The notes under the pieces were generated by a model. That model had not been told where the DNA came from. It ran no database searches and was given only the letters and a program-made list of their open reading frames with translations. From a virus: a DNA stretch of 27,459 nucleotides. The stretch lies in IMG/VR virus record IMGVR_UViG_3300026518_000050, positions 1 to 27,459 of that record, one strand, 5' to 3'. A program made the position numbers and the translations under genes. Shown here one piece after another: positions 16,246 to 22,980 of the stretch (the first letter of the stretch is position 1; each line of letters opens with the position of its first letter).

Positions 16246-17414
16246 TAATTGACGCCAAAGGAATACAATTAGATAGCTTCCAAGACCTTTTGAGTGATTT
16301 AGAAAATAGTTTTAAAGAAATTTACGGGGCAGATATTAACCTAGAACAAAACACACCTGACGGGCAAATGCTGGGTATTTTCACAAATGCGGTGTATGAT
16401 TTACAAAGTTTTCTAGGAAAGGTATATAATAGTTTTGACCCTGATTTTGCAGAGGGGCACGAGCTTGATAAAATGCTTAAATTATTAGCAACAACAAGGC
16501 TACCGGCTACAAAAAGTATTGTAGATGTAACAATTACAGCAAGTAAAAATGTAATACTTCCCGATAATTATACTTTAAAAGATATTAATAATAATGAATG
16601 GATAATTAAAAATAGCGGAGTGGAAGTATTAACAGGAGATAATGTCGTTTCTTTTGAAGCTAAAAATTGGGGAGCAGTTGAAGCGTTACCAAATACAATC
16701 ACAAAACAAGTAACAATAATCCCCGAAATAATAAATGTTACTAATGCAAATAGTGCAACAGTTGGAAGAAATGAAGAAACAGATGTTGAGCTAAGAAAAA
16801 GAAGGAATAAAATAATAGGTTACAACGCTATAAGTTTAAGTGGAAGTATGTTATCAAAATTATTTACTCTAGTTGATGTAAAAGACGCTATTATTTATGA
16901 AAATAGCACGGATACACTTGACGCTGATAAAATTTTAGAAGCTCACACAATGTGGATTATTGTAGATGGCGGAAATATAGAAGATATAGCAAAGATTATT
17001 ACAACAGATAAAACGATAGGAGTAGGACTTAAAGGAAGTATCGACACAACATATATTGAAACAATAGTCAGAGCAGATGGAACAAATAGAGAGTATATAC
17101 ATAATGTAAAATTTGACAGACCGACAATCACGCCTATTTATATTAAATTTGATGTAAAAAAGAAAAGTAGTAATGATATAATTGATATGCAAGCAATAAA
17201 AAACGCTTTATCCACTTTAAGCTATAATATAGCACAAAACATAACTGTTACAGAGTTATACGGAGCTATTTATAACGGTGGAAATGATTTTATAGCAAGT
17301 AATTTGCAAATAAGCAAAGATAACACGAATTGGGTAACTGATATTTTAACAGCTGGATATGATGAAAAATTTAGCATTATTGAAGATAATATAACAATTA
17401 CGGAGATAGTATAA
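16242..17414 (+). CDS. Baseplate J protein (gp47/gpJ-like)
   Basis: This 390-residue wedge protein matches the Baseplate_J family: N-terminal E-Q-N-T-P-D-G-Q-M-L-G-I-F-T-N followed by a helix, a D-P-D-F-A-E-G-H-E-L-D block, then the middle G-A-V-E-A-L-P-N-T-I domain, and the conserved E-E-T-D-V-E-L-R-K-R-R segment before the C-terminal barrel. It forms the wedge iris that controls sheath contraction together with the previous and next genes. The C-terminal end (WVTDILTAGYDEKFSIIEDNITITEIV) is typical. Confidence 0.88.
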   Translation: MIIDAKGIQLDSFQDLLSDLENSFKEIYGADINLEQNTPDGQMLGIFTNAVYDLQSFLGKVYNSFDPDFAEGHELDKMLKLLATTRLPATKSIVDVTITASKNVILPDNYTLKDINNNEWIIKNSGVEVLTGDNVVSFEAKNWGAVEALPNTITKQVTIIPEIINVTNANSATVGRNEETDVELRKRRNKIIGYNAISLSGSMLSKLFTLVDVKDAIIYENSTDTLDADKILEAHTMWIIVDGGNIEDIAKIITTDKTIGVGLKGSIDTTYIETIVRADGTNREYIHNVKFDRPTITPIYIKFDVKKKSSNDIIDMQAIKNALSTLSYNIAQNITVTELYGAIYNGGNDFIASNLQISKDNTNWVTDILTAGYDEKFSIIEDNITITEIV

Positions 17415-17418
17415 AAAA

Positions 17419-18135
17419 ATGGGAATATTTACTGATAATTATAAAAAACTTTTAATAATACAATACAGTAATAAGCCAAAAGCACAATCTACAATAGAAA
17501 GTATTTTAAAACAAACAGAGAAAGTTTATGAGTTAGCAAATAGTTTTAATAAAGCACTTGATTTAGATTTTGCGGGGGGAAAACAACTTGATATTTTAGG
17601 AAAAATAGTTGGTTTAAATAGAAAAATACCTTTTGCCGTTCCAAAAAAATATTTTGGTTTCTCTGATTATGATTATAGTTACCCTTTTGGAGAAAAATTT
17701 GAAAATGTGGTTGCATATCCTTTTAGAAACAAATTCGAGCCTCCTTACACAGCATTAGAGTTGAATGATATAAATTACAGATTTTTATTAAGAGCTAAAA
17801 TATCAAAAAATTATGCAAAAGCGACTATGATAGATGATAAAAAATTAAGCATACAAGATATAGCCGGTTATTTATTTAACGGAAAAGCGTTTGTAATAGA
17901 TAATTTTGATATGAGTATGAGTTTATACGCTGATAATACATACGATTTTAACAATATAAGACTTATGATACAATTACAATTATTGCCAAAGCCACAAGCG
18001 GTAAAAATAAGAGAATTAGTTGCTTATGACACAAGGGGAACATTTGGTTTTAAAGATAATCCAAATTCTAAAGGTTTTGGAGATAAAAACGGTGATAAAA
18101 TAGATAGCTATTTTGCAATTAGAGAACATTTATAA
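17419..18135 (+). CDS. Baseplate wedge protein gpI-like (DUF2612)
   Basis: The 238 residues match the DUF2612 family that follows gpJ in many phages and connects the wedge to tail fibres. The N-terminal helix region (YSNKPKAQSTIESILKQT), the motif F-A-G-G-K-Q-L-D-I-L-G-K-I-V-G-L-N-R, and a downstream F-G-F-S-D-Y-D-Y block are visible. Start spacing is four bases from the gpJ stop with no strong ribosome binding site (TATAAAAAAATG), so coupled translation is likely. The C-terminal quarter is probably where the fibre docks. Confidence 0.8.
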   Translation: MGIFTDNYKKLLIIQYSNKPKAQSTIESILKQTEKVYELANSFNKALDLDFAGGKQLDILGKIVGLNRKIPFAVPKKYFGFSDYDYSYPFGEKFENVVAYPFRNKFEPPYTALELNDINYRFLLRAKISKNYAKATMIDDKKLSIQDIAGYLFNGKAFVIDNFDMSMSLYADNTYDFNNIRLMIQLQLLPKPQAVKIRELVAYDTRGTFGFKDNPNSKGFGDKNGDKIDSYFAIREHL

Positions 18136-18145
18136 AGGAGAATGA

Positions 18146-19012
18146 ATGGCAGATTTAAAGAGGTTTAATGGTAATGTTTTACCTTTCGCAACAAATGCAA
18201 CAGGATTAAATAGAACAATTTTTGGAAGCACAACACAAAGTAATGAGATTGATGATAACTTAAATGATAATTTTAAATTAGGTTGGGAAATAGTAAATAC
18301 AAATGAAGCACCAACTAAACAGGATTTTAATGCGGTTAGTTATACAACTTCTTATTTAGTAGGGTATTTATATCAGCAGGGGATTGCGGAATGGAATACA
18401 AATCAAAACTATTATAAAAATAGTTATGCAGTTGGCAGTGATGGGGCGTTATATAAAAGTCAAACAGGTGATACAACAACTCCAAACGCTGGAAATGACC
18501 CTACGACAGACGCAACAAATTGGATAAAAGTAGCAGATTTAAGTGATTTAGAGCTATTAAACAAAATAAAAAATGTAGATGGCTCAGGAAGTGGTCTAGA
18601 TGCCGATAAGTTAGATGGGCTTCAAAGTAATGTTAATGCAGTTGCAAATACTGTACCAGTTAGAGATGCAAATACAGCAATAGCAGGTAAGAATCAATGT
18701 ACTGCTTGGGTTATTTTTGATGGTTCTGATGGTACTATTGAGAAAAGCTTTAACATTAGTAGTGTAATAAAAAATGATGTTGGAGATTATACTATAGATT
18801 TTACTGATTCTATGGCCAATACAAGTTATTGTGTCGGTGGTACTTCAAATGACAATAGAGATGAAGATAATAGTTGTGATAGTACTATTGCAGTAAGAGT
18901 AAGAAATACAGATAATTTTAGAATTATGACTTCTCATAATAGTGGTGGTTCAGATGGTAATAATCCAAGTAATAGTAAAACTACATTTTTAATAGTTTTC
19001 GGAGGTAAATAA
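18146..19012 (+). CDS. Tail fibre protein
   Basis: This 288-residue protein is the probable receptor-binding fibre. The N-terminus (MADLKRFNGNVLPFATNATG) is likely the wedge-docking part. Around residues 92-130 there is a short module with the pattern W-N-x-x-x-x-Y-x-x-x-S-Y-A-V...L-Y-K-S-x-x-G...W-I-K-V, which is the carbohydrate-binding type module common in phage fibres. The C-terminal half is rich in Gly, Ser, Asn and Asp (CVGGTSNDNRDEDNSCDS) and begins with A-W-V-I-F-D-G, typical of fibre tips. The last helix is absent. The stop overlaps the next gene start (TAATG). It is short for a fibre, suggesting a small one. Confidence 0.76.
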   Translation: MADLKRFNGNVLPFATNATGLNRTIFGSTTQSNEIDDNLNDNFKLGWEIVNTNEAPTKQDFNAVSYTTSYLVGYLYQQGIAEWNTNQNYYKNSYAVGSDGALYKSQTGDTTTPNAGNDPTTDATNWIKVADLSDLELLNKIKNVDGSGSGLDADKLDGLQSNVNAVANTVPVRDANTAIAGKNQCTAWVIFDGSDGTIEKSFNISSVIKNDVGDYTIDFTDSMANTSYCVGGTSNDNRDEDNSCDSTIAVRVRNTDNFRIMTSHNSGGSDGNNPSNSKTTFLIVFGGK

Positions 19013-19644
19013 TGAAAGAATTAAAATATTTCTACAAAATAGAAGACAATAAAATTAAGACTGGTTCAGGTTTTAAAATTCCTGATGGATTTATTGAGTA
19101 TGATAAACCTAATCCACCAAAAGAAATTTTAGATTTACAATTTAATAAATTAAAAATATCTAAGAAACAAGAAATTAAAAGCGTATTAAATAATTATTTA
19201 AGCGTGTATCATTTGAATAATGGTATTAATGTAATTAATAATTTGCAAGAACAAAGTAATAATTTAAATAGTCTATTGTTTAGTCAAATGGCTTTAAAAA
19301 GTCCTAAATGGGCTAAATCAACAGATTATAAAGTAAATGATGTGGTGTATGTTAATGATGTTTTATTATTGTGTATAACAGCTGGTAAATCTGATAGTTC
19401 TAATAACCCTACTCCGCCAACTGATTATGGTGTATCCGTCACAGATGGAACAGCAGAGTGGGCTAAATTAGGATTTCTAGTTAAGACAGACAAAGGCAGA
19501 ATATATTTTACACCACAACAGATTATAGAGATGTCTGAAGAAGCTACAGCTATTTTGCACGAAGCACTGACAAAATACGATACTTTAAAAAAAGAAATTG
19601 CAGCTGCAACAACTAAAGAAGACTTGGATAAAATAAAATGGTAA
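19012..19644 (+). CDS. Tail fibre assembly-like protein with an inserted binding-type module
   Basis: Residues 1 to about 93 and 160-210 look like a DUF4376-type tail fibre assembly protein: a short N-terminal domain with I-P-D-G-F-I-E-Y, a long helix, and a C-terminal helix-turn ending E-E-A-T-A-I-L-H-E-A-L-T...T-K-E-D-L-D-K-I-K-W. Between the halves (about 97-156) sits a module W-A-K-S-T-D-Y-K-V-N-D-V-V-Y...C-I-T-A-G-K-S...D-G-T-A-E-W-A-K-L-G, normally found in fibres themselves. Such a module inside a chaperone-like protein is unusual, so the gene may alternatively encode a second fibre component. Its last seven bases overlap the next gene. Confidence 0.66.
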   Translation: MKELKYFYKIEDNKIKTGSGFKIPDGFIEYDKPNPPKEILDLQFNKLKISKKQEIKSVLNNYLSVYHLNNGINVINNLQEQSNNLNSLLFSQMALKSPKWAKSTDYKVNDVVYVNDVLLLCITAGKSDSSNNPTPPTDYGVSVTDGTAEWAKLGFLVKTDKGRIYFTPQQIIEMSEEATAILHEALTKYDTLKKEIAAATTKEDLDKIKW

Positions 19645-20072
19645 GGATAGCATTTTATAAGGGGCTTACGGCACCTCATAGAGATTGGAAAGATTGGGTT
19701 ATATGCAAATGGACACACGGTCAATATAGCCATGTAGAGTTAGTTATAGGAGATACTATGTATAGTAGTTCTCCAAGAGCTGGTAAAGTTAGAGCAAAAC
19801 AACATATTACAGATAATGAAAGTTGGGATTATATTGATATGCCTTTTATAGAAGAAAGAAATATATTGGAATTTTTCAATATGACACAAGGTAGTAAATA
19901 TGACTATATTGGTATATTAGGCTTTGTTATTCCTATTAAGGATAGAACAAATGAATGGTTTTGCTCTGAATGGGTTAGTAACGCTTTAAAGATTAGTGGA
20001 TGTAAATCACTGTGGAAATTAGAGCCAAGTAAAATAAGCCCAAACAAACTATACAAGATTTTAAAAGGGTAG
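19638..20072 (+). CDS. Permuted papain-like (YiiX/YaeF-type) hydrolase
   Basis: The 144 residues resemble permuted papain-fold amidases/peptidases. A histidine in H-G-Q-Y-S-H-V-E-L-V-I-G (His32, with His27 nearby) precedes the cysteine in W-F-C-S-E-W-V-S-N-A-L (Cys109), the reversed order typical of the permuted group. The segment G-S-K-Y-D-Y-I-G before the cysteine is also characteristic. Substrate unknown; cell-wall peptide, lipid or protein amides are all possible. It is encoded between the tail fibre assembly gene and the holin, so a role in lysis or in the virion is plausible. No signal peptide is seen. Confidence 0.68.
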   Translation: MVRIAFYKGLTAPHRDWKDWVICKWTHGQYSHVELVIGDTMYSSSPRAGKVRAKQHITDNESWDYIDMPFIEERNILEFFNMTQGSKYDYIGILGFVIPIKDRTNEWFCSEWVSNALKISGCKSLWKLEPSKISPNKLYKILKG

Positions 20073-20075
20073 AAA

Positions 20076-20453
20076 GTGCATAGAAATTGGGGAAACTTAA
20101 ATCATTTTAGTGTTTTTGTTATTGTAGTTTTATCTTTTATAGGGGCAATGTTTAATACAAAAAGATATTGTAAAACAAATCCTGATATACATAAAAAAAC
20201 AAAGGCAAAAACATTAATGATAATAATAGGCCATTTATTATTTGATTTTGTAAGTATAGGGTCAATTTCACTCATTGTTTATCTGGGATTGATTGGTTAC
20301 GGTATAAATGATTTGTTAGCCGTTGCTATCAGTGGATTTTTAGCAAAAGAGGGCAATACAGCGTTATATCAATTAAAAATAGTTATTGCTGATAAAATAG
20401 GGTCAGAAGCACTTATGCATGAATTAAAAAAAGATAAGGAGGTTGAACAATGA
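20076..20453 (+). CDS. Holin, LydA-like
   Basis: This 125-residue membrane protein has hydrophobic segments at about 9-27 (HFSVFVIVVLSFIGAMF), 47-73 (LMIIIGHLLFDFVSIGSISLIVYLG) and 75-90, with a charged C-terminal tail (LKKDKEVEQ). The order and length match the LydA/phage holin 3_3 family. It should sit in the inner membrane and form the lesion that releases the lysozyme. The start is GTG at 20076, chosen because it lies three bases after the previous stop and has AAAGGG about seven bases upstream. The stop overlaps the next gene (ATGA). Confidence 0.72.
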   Translation: MHRNWGNLNHFSVFVIVVLSFIGAMFNTKRYCKTNPDIHKKTKAKTLMIIIGHLLFDFVSIGSISLIVYLGLIGYGINDLLAVAISGFLAKEGNTALYQLKIVIADKIGSEALMHELKKDKEVEQ

Positions 20454-20713
20454 GTTATATTGTAATCTTCATAATTGCAATTTGTATCGGTGTTTTAATG
20501 TATATACAAAATGTTAATGCTACAAATAGAGATTTAAAAAGACAAAAGCAGAATTTACAGACTAAAATAGTGCAAGAAAAAGTTAAAAGTAATATTAAAG
20601 AATTTCAAGCCTACCAAAAAGCAAAAAAAGAACAGATTAAAAAGGATACAGAAGATGAGACTAAAAACAATGATATTAATCTTAATGTCGGCACTCACGC
20701 TCTTAACTTTTAG
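20450..20713 (+). CDS. i-spanin (Rz-like)
   Basis: An N-terminal membrane anchor (residues 3-20, YIVIFIIAICIGVLMYIQ) is followed by a periplasmic coiled coil rich in K, Q, E and N through residue 70, the standard form of inner-membrane spanins. The 87-residue length is short but acceptable. The gene overlaps by 59 bases, in a different frame, the start of an outer-membrane lipoprotein gene, the signature Rz/Rz1 arrangement. Together they join inner and outer membranes at the last step of lysis, so the host has an outer membrane. Confidence 0.78.
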   Translation: MSYIVIFIIAICIGVLMYIQNVNATNRDLKRQKQNLQTKIVQEKVKSNIKEFQAYQKAKKEQIKKDTEDETKNNDINLNVGTHALNF

Positions 20714-20849
20714 TGGTTGTGGTGAAAAGATTAGATATGTTTATGTTAAAACACAATGTCCTAAATTGCAAACATTTGAAGTCAATACAAGTAAAACTAA
20801 ACATTTTACAATTCATTATAAAGTAAAGGAAGTAAATGAAAGTAATTGA
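20655..20849 (+). CDS. o-spanin lipoprotein (Rz1-like)
   Basis: A 64-residue protein begins with a hydrophobic signal and a lipobox, L-T-F-S-G-C, with Cys22 as the lipidated residue; the mature part is about 43 residues and contains K-T-Q-C-P-K-L-Q-T-F, which resembles o-spanins of Gram-negative phages with a conserved C-P. Its start is inside the i-spanin gene (partial overlap, different frame), preceded by an AAGGA box. It should sit in the outer membrane and pair with the i-spanin through the periplasm. Confidence 0.8.
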   Translation: MRLKTMILILMSALTLLTFSGCGEKIRYVYVKTQCPKLQTFEVNTSKTKHFTIHYKVKEVNESN

Positions 20850-20997
20850 ATTAAGTGTAGAAGATTTTGAAAAACTTACAAAAAACTTAAAACAATGTGA
20901 AGAAGATAGAAAGAAACTTAAAACAGCAAATCACTATTTGAACGAACAGATTAAAGTATATAACGAGAAATTTGCTAAAAATGATAACGAGAAATGA
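20836..20997 (+). CDS. Small 53-aa coiled-coil protein in the lysis region
   Basis: The ATG at 20836 follows AAAGGAAGTAA and the frame ends with TGA at 20995-20997. The protein is almost entirely charged helix (E/K/N/Q with regularly spaced L), ending in N-E-K-F-A-K-N-D-N. It starts inside the o-spanin gene and overlaps the next membrane protein start. No family is recognisable; it may be a lysis-timing or coiled-coil partner, but that is speculation. Supported by ribosome binding site, frame openness and packing. Confidence 0.55.
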   Translation: MKVIELSVEDFEKLTKNLKQCEEDRKKLKTANHYLNEQIKVYNEKFAKNDNEK

Positions 20998-21187
20998 TAT
21001 AAAAGTAATTGCACGATATTTTGTAGTTGCTTTTTTTTTATATTTAAGTTGGTTTATATTACAGCCAAATTTTATTAAGGAAATTAAAGGATTAGGAGAT
21101 ATAGGCATAGGAGCTATTTACACATCAGTTCTAGGCTCTATTGCATATATAATTAAATCAAATTGGACGAGTAAGCCGTCCGGATAA
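20981..21187 (+). CDS. Small two-span membrane protein, possible second holin
   Basis: I choose ATG 20981 over a TTG nine bases upstream because the ATG gives a normal start; neither has a strong ribosome binding site, so coupling to the previous small gene is likely. The 68 residues contain two hydrophobic segments (VIARYFVVAFFLYLSWFIL and about IGIGAIYTSVLGSIAYII) separated by a short loop, with a short polar tail. Two-span proteins beside a lysozyme gene are often holins or antiholins. The LydA-like gene upstream would be the first holin; which one is functional cannot be told. Confidence 0.6.
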   Translation: MITRNDIKVIARYFVVAFFLYLSWFILQPNFIKEIKGLGDIGIGAIYTSVLGSIAYIIKSNWTSKPSG

Positions 21188-21197
21188 AGGAAAAAAA

Positions 21198-21599
21198 ATG
21201 AATATACAAGAGCTACTTATAAAACACGAAGGGCTTAAGCTTAAACCTTATAAAGACACAAAAGGTATTTTAACTATTGGAGTTGGGAGAAATTTAGAAG
21301 ATAACGGAATAGCAACAGATGAAGCAATGTATATGCTTAAAAATGATATTGAAAGAGTGGAGCAAGAATTAAAAGAAATTTTCCTTGATTTTGAAGAACT
21401 GCCTGAAAATGTGAAAATGGTTTTAATTGATATGGATTTTAATTTAGGTAAAAGTAGATTTTTACAATTCAGAAAGATGATACAAGCAGTTAAAAATAAA
21501 GATTGGAAAGCAATGATTGAAGAAATGAAAGATAGCAAATGGTGTAGAGAGCTTATAAATAGATGCAAAGATGATGTAAATTTAATAACTTCTTTTTAA
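21198..21599 (+). CDS. Endolysin, T4-type lysozyme (GH24)
   Basis: This 133-residue muramidase cleaves N-acetylmuramic acid-N-acetylglucosamine bonds in peptidoglycan. The catalytic triad has the same positions as in T4 lysozyme: Glu11 (K-H-E-G-L), Asp20 (Y-K-D-T), Thr26 (I-L-T-I-G-V-G). It has no signal peptide, so it depends on the holin encoded upstream. The C-terminal helix ends W-C-R-E-L-I-N-R-C-K-D-D, where family members have a similar R-x-R. The sequence is shorter than T4 lysozyme (164 aa), as usual for compact GH24 endolysins. It closes the late gene block. Confidence 0.9.
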   Translation: MNIQELLIKHEGLKLKPYKDTKGILTIGVGRNLEDNGIATDEAMYMLKNDIERVEQELKEIFLDFEELPENVKMVLIDMDFNLGKSRFLQFRKMIQAVKNKDWKAMIEEMKDSKWCRELINRCKDDVNLITSF

Positions 21600-21664
21600 A
21601 AAAAATAATTTTCTTTTTTCTTTCTTCTGTAAATAATTACAACTTTTCTAAAATTTTCTATAAA
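21600..21664 (+). terminator. A/T-run region, possible end of the late transcript
   Basis: Directly after the lysozyme stop there is an A8 run, a short spacer and then T-rich tracts (to about 21630), which could pair only through A-T pairs. It is a weak candidate terminator between the late block and the early promoter that begins at 21679; no G+C stem is visible. Confidence 0.28.
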
Positions 21665-21666
21665 TA

Positions 21667-21726
21667 TATAAAAAATGCTTGACTTTCTTATAAAAATAAT
21701 GTATAATTATATTAATAAAAAACAAA
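21667..21726 (+). repeat. 60-bp direct repeat, copy 1 (carries promoter P1)
   Basis: Positions 21667-21726 are identical base by base to 22574-22633 (offset 907). The repeat holds the full -35/-10 set and the start of the leader (ending ACAAA). The copies flank the nuclease gene, so the promoter-gene unit looks like a duplicated or inserted cassette. Confidence 0.88.
21679..21707 (+). promoter_or_regulatory. Sigma70-type promoter P1
   Basis: TTGACT (21679-21684) and TATAAT (21702-21707) are separated by 17 bases, a near-perfect consensus. It sits 30 bases upstream of the RecE-like nuclease start and lies inside a 60-bp segment repeated exactly at 22574-22633. Probably an early promoter read by the host RNA polymerase. 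Confidence 0.8.
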
Positions 21727-21737
21727 GGAGTTGAAAG

Positions 21738-22550
21738 ATGACAAACGCAGAGTATCACGCAAATAAGGCTTTAGGTTCTTCTCTTATAAAAGAAGTTCTT
21801 ATAAATGCAAGAAAATTCAAAGCAATGTGGGACGGAGACCTTAAAATAGAAGGTAAAAATTTAGATGTTGGGAGTGCTTTACATAAAATAGTGTTAGAGC
21901 CTGATGAGTTTGACGATGAGTTTGCAGTTGCCCCGCAAGTTAATAAAAGGACAAAAGCAGGAAAAGAAGAATTTGCAAAATTTACCCTTGAAAATGAGGG
22001 TAAAATAATTTTAACGGCGGAGGATTTTGAACTGGTGGAGAGTATGAAAGAAAAATTATTAAAGTTGCCGAATATGAAAAAATGGTTAGAGTCTGGGGTT
22101 GCTGAAAAAAGTTTCTTTTGTAATATTGACGGGGTTGATATTAAATGTCGCCCCGACCTTTTAGTAAAAACAAAAGCAGGTTATATCGTTATAGATTTAA
22201 AAACGATGAGCGGGGAAGCAACCGCAGACAATTTCACAAAAACAAGTGGTAATTTTTTATATCACTTGCAAGATGCAGTTTATAGAGAGGTGTTGAGAAG
22301 AAATGATATTAAAGTTATAGACTTTATATTTGCAGGAGTTAGCAAATTAGATTATAGTGGAGCTGATTATTTTAGGCACGATATAACAAGTCTAGATTTG
22401 GGAAAAGAGCTTATGCAAAAAGCACTCTTTAAGTTTAAATGGTGCTTGAAACACGATGAGTGGAGTGAGGGGAAATTTGATTTTATCAATGGAGGATTTG
22501 AAAAAATTAGCACGATAGTTTTACCAAATTATTGTTGGTATCAATTTTAA
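21738..22550 (+). CDS. RecE-like exonuclease (PDDEXK, DUF3799)
   Basis: This 270-residue protein resembles exodeoxyribonuclease VIII/DUF3799. The conserved core is visible: G-S-A-L-H-K (His49), E54 in L-E-P, C-R-P-D (Asp140), V-I-D-L-K-T (Asp153, Lys155), and a final Q-D-A-V-Y-R (Gln178, Tyr182). It should digest double-stranded DNA ends to expose 3' single strands, which the RecT-like protein encoded two genes later can anneal. The N-terminal A-N-K-A-L-G-S-S-L-I-K segment is family-typical. AAAGGAG precedes the ATG. The gene is flanked by two identical promoter segments. Confidence 0.85.
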   Translation: MTNAEYHANKALGSSLIKEVLINARKFKAMWDGDLKIEGKNLDVGSALHKIVLEPDEFDDEFAVAPQVNKRTKAGKEEFAKFTLENEGKIILTAEDFELVESMKEKLLKLPNMKKWLESGVAEKSFFCNIDGVDIKCRPDLLVKTKAGYIVIDLKTMSGEATADNFTKTSGNFLYHLQDAVYREVLRRNDIKVIDFIFAGVSKLDYSGADYFRHDITSLDLGKELMQKALFKFKWCLKHDEWSEGKFDFINGGFEKISTIVLPNYCWYQF

Positions 22551-22573
22551 TTTTTTCCCTTTTTATATAAATT

Positions 22574-22633
22574 TATAAAAAATGCTTGACTTTCTTATAA
22601 AAATAATGTATAATTATATTAATAAAAAACAAA
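22574..22633 (+). repeat. 60-bp direct repeat, copy 2 (carries promoter P2)
   Basis: Identical to 21667-21726 over 60 bases; after the shared part the two differ (AAGG in this copy). It follows the nuclease stop after a T-rich stretch (22549-22566) that might act as a weak terminator. Confidence 0.88.
22586..22614 (+). promoter_or_regulatory. Sigma70-type promoter P2
   Basis: TTGACT (22586-22591), 17-base spacer, TATAAT (22609-22614). Same sequence as P1. It would drive the unknown 111-aa gene and RecT. Its presence shows that the in-frame ATG at 22582 cannot be the start of that gene. Confidence 0.8.
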
Positions 22634-22644
22634 AAGGAAAGAAA

Positions 22645-22980
22645 ATGACAATATTCAAAGTATTTGAAAAATTATATAAAAAATATAAAAAAAATAAGCC
22701 AAAAGGGGTTGAGCTTACAATAGAAGAATTAGGTATAAAAATATACTCAAAAGAAACTGGGTATATCTTTATTGAAGAGCCGTCAAGTAATAACGACTTT
22801 TTGATAGCTAACTTCTTAGCAAAAACCGAAACTTGCGTCGAATTAATGCAGGGGAAATATGAGCTAGGTAGTGAGTTTGAAAAAGCAATAGATGCCAGAA
22901 TTGATAATTTTCTAAAAGCTTTTGATACATATAAGGAAATAGGGAAAGCAACCCTCATCAAGGAGGTGATAAATGGGTAA
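22645..22980 (+). CDS. Unknown 111-aa protein between the RecE-like nuclease and RecT
   Basis: The start is ATG 22645 with AAAGGAAAG just upstream; an earlier in-frame ATG at 22582 lies upstream of the -35 element and cannot be used from this promoter. The N-terminus is strongly basic and helical (KLYKKYKKNKPK), then comes a strand region (VELTIEELGIKIYSKETGYIFIEE) and a C-terminal helix (FEKAIDARIDNFLKAFDTYKE). No family is recognised. Being placed between a RecE-like and a RecT-like gene, it may assist recombination, but it could equally be an accessory gene. The stop overlaps RecT. Confidence 0.65.
   Translation: MTIFKVFEKLYKKYKKNKPKGVELTIEELGIKIYSKETGYIFIEEPSSNNDFLIANFLAKTETCVELMQGKYELGSEFEKAIDARIDNFLKAFDTYKEIGKATLIKEVING

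Noticed and set aside
18146-19644. Diversity-generating retroelement acting on the tail fibre
   Set aside because: No reverse transcriptase and no template repeat matching the fibre end were found in the window.
22582-22644. Upstream start ATG 22582 for the 111-aa gene
   Set aside because: It lies before the -35 hexamer of promoter P2; ATG 22645 has a ribosome binding site.
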